From the NCBI RefSeq assembly GCF_965201005.1, contig NZ_OZ241747.1, positions 2,852,001-2,916,000 of the forward strand: 64,000 nt of DNA, given 5' to 3'. Shown piece after piece: positions 60,835 through 64,000 of the stretch (position 1 is the first letter of the stretch; each line of letters starts with the position of its first letter). Position numbers and translations under genes: made by a program. Under the pieces are notes generated by a model. That model worked only from the letters and a program-made list of their open reading frames with translations. It had not been told where the DNA came from and ran no database searches. This DNA is from Mucilaginibacter_A sp965201005 (GTDB taxonomy: Bacteria > Bacteroidota > Bacteroidia > Sphingobacteriales > Sphingobacteriaceae).

Positions 60835-61244
60835 ACAGGTTATCGTTATCCATCTGCAATCTTTCAGATAATCTTAATTTGCTAAATGATTACCAACGGG
60901 TTGAACAATCATCAATGCTTCTTTTATCCCATAAAAATTGTGCTGAACGATTGATCGTATCCGGTTTATATTTTTAACAAGCTTATAATGCTTCTTTTAT
61001 GCTTGTAAATTTTGCTTCCTTATTTATTGAGGTGAGAGATTTAAAAACACTAATTTTTAGGTGATAAAAACAGTATATAAAAAAACCTGATCACTATTTA
61101 AACACGACTTTAACAATTACGATCGGCTTGACGATTTTTAGGTGCTAAAAGAAGCATATAGATTTGAGTTTACAGCATTAAGCAACCTTGATTGCTGCTG
61201 TTTAATAAAATTTAAAAGTGTGTTAACTGTATTACAAACTTCTG
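60835..61244. repeat. Gene-free stretch with four dispersed motif copies
   Basis: Two minus-oriented copies (60915-60926, 60988-60999; GAAGCAT) are followed by two plus-oriented ones (61065-61076, ACAGTAT; 61146-61157, GAAGCAT). The plus copies share an upstream TTTTTAGGTG with the copy at 44247. It separates the susCD operon from the enzymes, and a promoter for the GH2 gene must lie here. Confidence 0.85.
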
Positions 61245-63083
<1,839 letters not shown>

Positions 63084-63090
63084 TATTGAT

Positions 63091-64000
63091 ATGCAGGTAA
63101 AAAACAATTTTATTTTTCTTCATAAACAAATTTTTTTCACTGCTGCATTGGCTTGTCTGAGTGTGTTTTGTGCGTCTGCCCAAACCCGGGTTACGGCAAT
63201 AATGGTACCCGAAGTAAATAACCAGCAGTCTAACGCGTATTATGTAAACAACCGTGCGCCATTACAAAAGCAGCATTTTATCAAGCTTCCGGTAGGCAGC
63301 ATTAAAGCAGGCGGCTGGTTGAAAAAAGCTTTGGAACTGCAACGTGATGGCCTGACCGGCAATCTGGGTGAAATTAGCATTTGGTTATCTAAAACAGACA
63401 ATGCCTGGCTAACTAAAGACGGAAAAGGCAAATACGGCTGGGAAGAGTTGCCTTACTGGCTGAAAGGTTATGCAGACATAGGCTATATGCTGAACGATCC
63501 GAAAATGATAAAAGCCGCTAAGTTTTGGATTGATGCCGTACTGAACAACCAGCGCGACAATGGTGATTTTGGCCCGGATGTACGCCGCAAAGGCAACCGC
63601 GATTTATGGACGAACATGCCGATGCTTTGGTGCCTGCAATCCTATTATGAGTTTACCGAAGATCCGCGGGTAATCCCGTTTATGACGAAGTATTTTAAAT
63701 ATGAACTCGCTGTTCCTGACAATGAGTTTTTAGAGGATTACTGGGAAAATAGCCGTGGCGGCGATAACATGCTTAGTGTTTATTGGCTTTACAACCGTAC
63801 CGGTGATTCGTTTTTGCTTGATCTGGCTGCCAAAATAGACAGAAATACAGCCAACTGGCGACAAAAAGACAATCTGCCCAACTGGCACAACGTAAACATT
63901 GCGGAGTGTTTTAGGGAACCGGCCACTTTTTACCTGCAAAGTCACGATCAGAAAGATTTGAACGCCACCTATCATGATTTTAAGCTGGTGCGGGATATTT
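63091..64000 (+). CDS. Glycoside hydrolase family 127/DUF1680-type enzyme, N-terminal part
   Basis: About 303 residues from the ATG at 63091 to the window edge; the gene continues to the right. After the signal peptide (FFTAALACLSVFCASAQ) come LPVGSIKAGGWLKKALELQ, WEELPYWLKGYADIGYMLND and NRDLWTNMPMLWCLQSYYE, the start of the alpha/alpha barrel of the beta-L-arabinofuranosidase (GH127-like, DUF1680) clan. It starts 7 bp after the GH2 gene, so the two are cotranscribed. Which GH family (127, 137, 142, 146) applies cannot be settled from this part. Confidence 0.8.
   Translation, partial: MQVKNNFIFLHKQIFFTAALACLSVFCASAQTRVTAIMVPEVNNQQSNAYYVNNRAPLQKQHFIKLPVGSIKAGGWLKKALELQRDGLTGNLGEISIWLSKTDNAWLTKDGKGKYGWEELPYWLKGYADIGYMLNDPKMIKAAKFWIDAVLNNQRDNGDFGPDVRRKGNRDLWTNMPMLWCLQSYYEFTEDPRVIPFMTKYFKYELAVPDNEFLEDYWENSRGGDNMLSVYWLYNRTGDSFLLDLAAKIDRNTANWRQKDNLPNWHNVNIAECFREPATFYLQSHDQKDLNATYHDFKLVRDI

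Noticed and set aside
1116..61157. Dispersed motif as a CRISPR array or promoter element
   Set aside because: Copies are irregularly spaced over 60 kb, in both orientations, and often at gene 3' ends or inside coding sequence; no spacer-repeat structure, no cas genes, and no fixed distance to start codons.

Overview
The window is a chromosomal segment of a Bacteroidota bacterium, most likely Sphingobacteriaceae (Pedobacter/Mucilaginibacter type); the genus cannot be fixed from sequence alone. The signs are a gldA-gldF-gldG gliding/type IX secretion ABC cassette, a T9SS C-terminal sorting domain, SusC/SusD with a hybrid two-component regulator, the rpmB-rpmG-DUF4295 cluster, bacillithiol BshC, DUF4397 lipoproteins, -7 boxes of the TAnnTTTG type and no obvious Shine-Dalgarno sites.

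Layout. 0-10.2 kb is mostly core: pheT (partial), radC, rpsT, a zinc phospholipase/nuclease-like protein, DedA, two tandem DUF4397 lipoproteins, dnaN and gldG-gldF-gldA. 10.2-17.1 kb has a DUF433/DUF5615 toxin-antitoxin pair, glyS with an unusual insertion, a Dabb protein, and an exonuclease overlapping a cNMP/CBS/DUF294 protein. 17.2-21.2 kb holds a frameshifted T9SS-secreted lipase-like gene and a lipoprotein. 21.2-29.7 kb has an MFS transporter, a TonB-dependent receptor, lpxB, surE, a Uma2 nuclease and CsbD. 30.2-33.3 kb has a broken YoeB toxin with its antitoxin, then acetate uptake and activation (satP, acs). 33.5-40.9 kb has rpmB-rpmG-DUF4295, ftsY, a RelE-like pair, rimO, bshC, an Ldh/Mdh oxidoreductase and a UPF0175/DUF3368 pair. 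41-50.6 kb has a repeat-flanked lipoprotein gene, lepB-dapB-DUF5683-parB-parA, and several small redox, envelope and unknown proteins. 50.7-64 kb is a polysaccharide utilisation locus: hybrid regulator, SusC, SusD, a third lipoprotein, a GH2 enzyme and a partial GH127-like enzyme.

The most striking signal is not a gene. A 12-bp motif, TAAAA(GA or AC)AG(C/T)AT, occurs about 62 times by hand count, roughly once per kb, on both strands and both inside and between genes; chance predicts well under one. It has exactly two allowed central dinucleotides, an AT-rich arm 5-6 nt upstream in most intergenic copies, frequent placement at stop codons, several inverted pairs, and gaps over accessory loci (PUL core, TA modules, lipase pseudogene). 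This profile resembles the DNA uptake sequences of Neisseriaceae and Pasteurellaceae; I know of no description of it in this phylum. A DNA-uptake or other chromosome-wide recognition role is an inference.

No tRNA, rRNA, CRISPR array or transposase gene was recognised.
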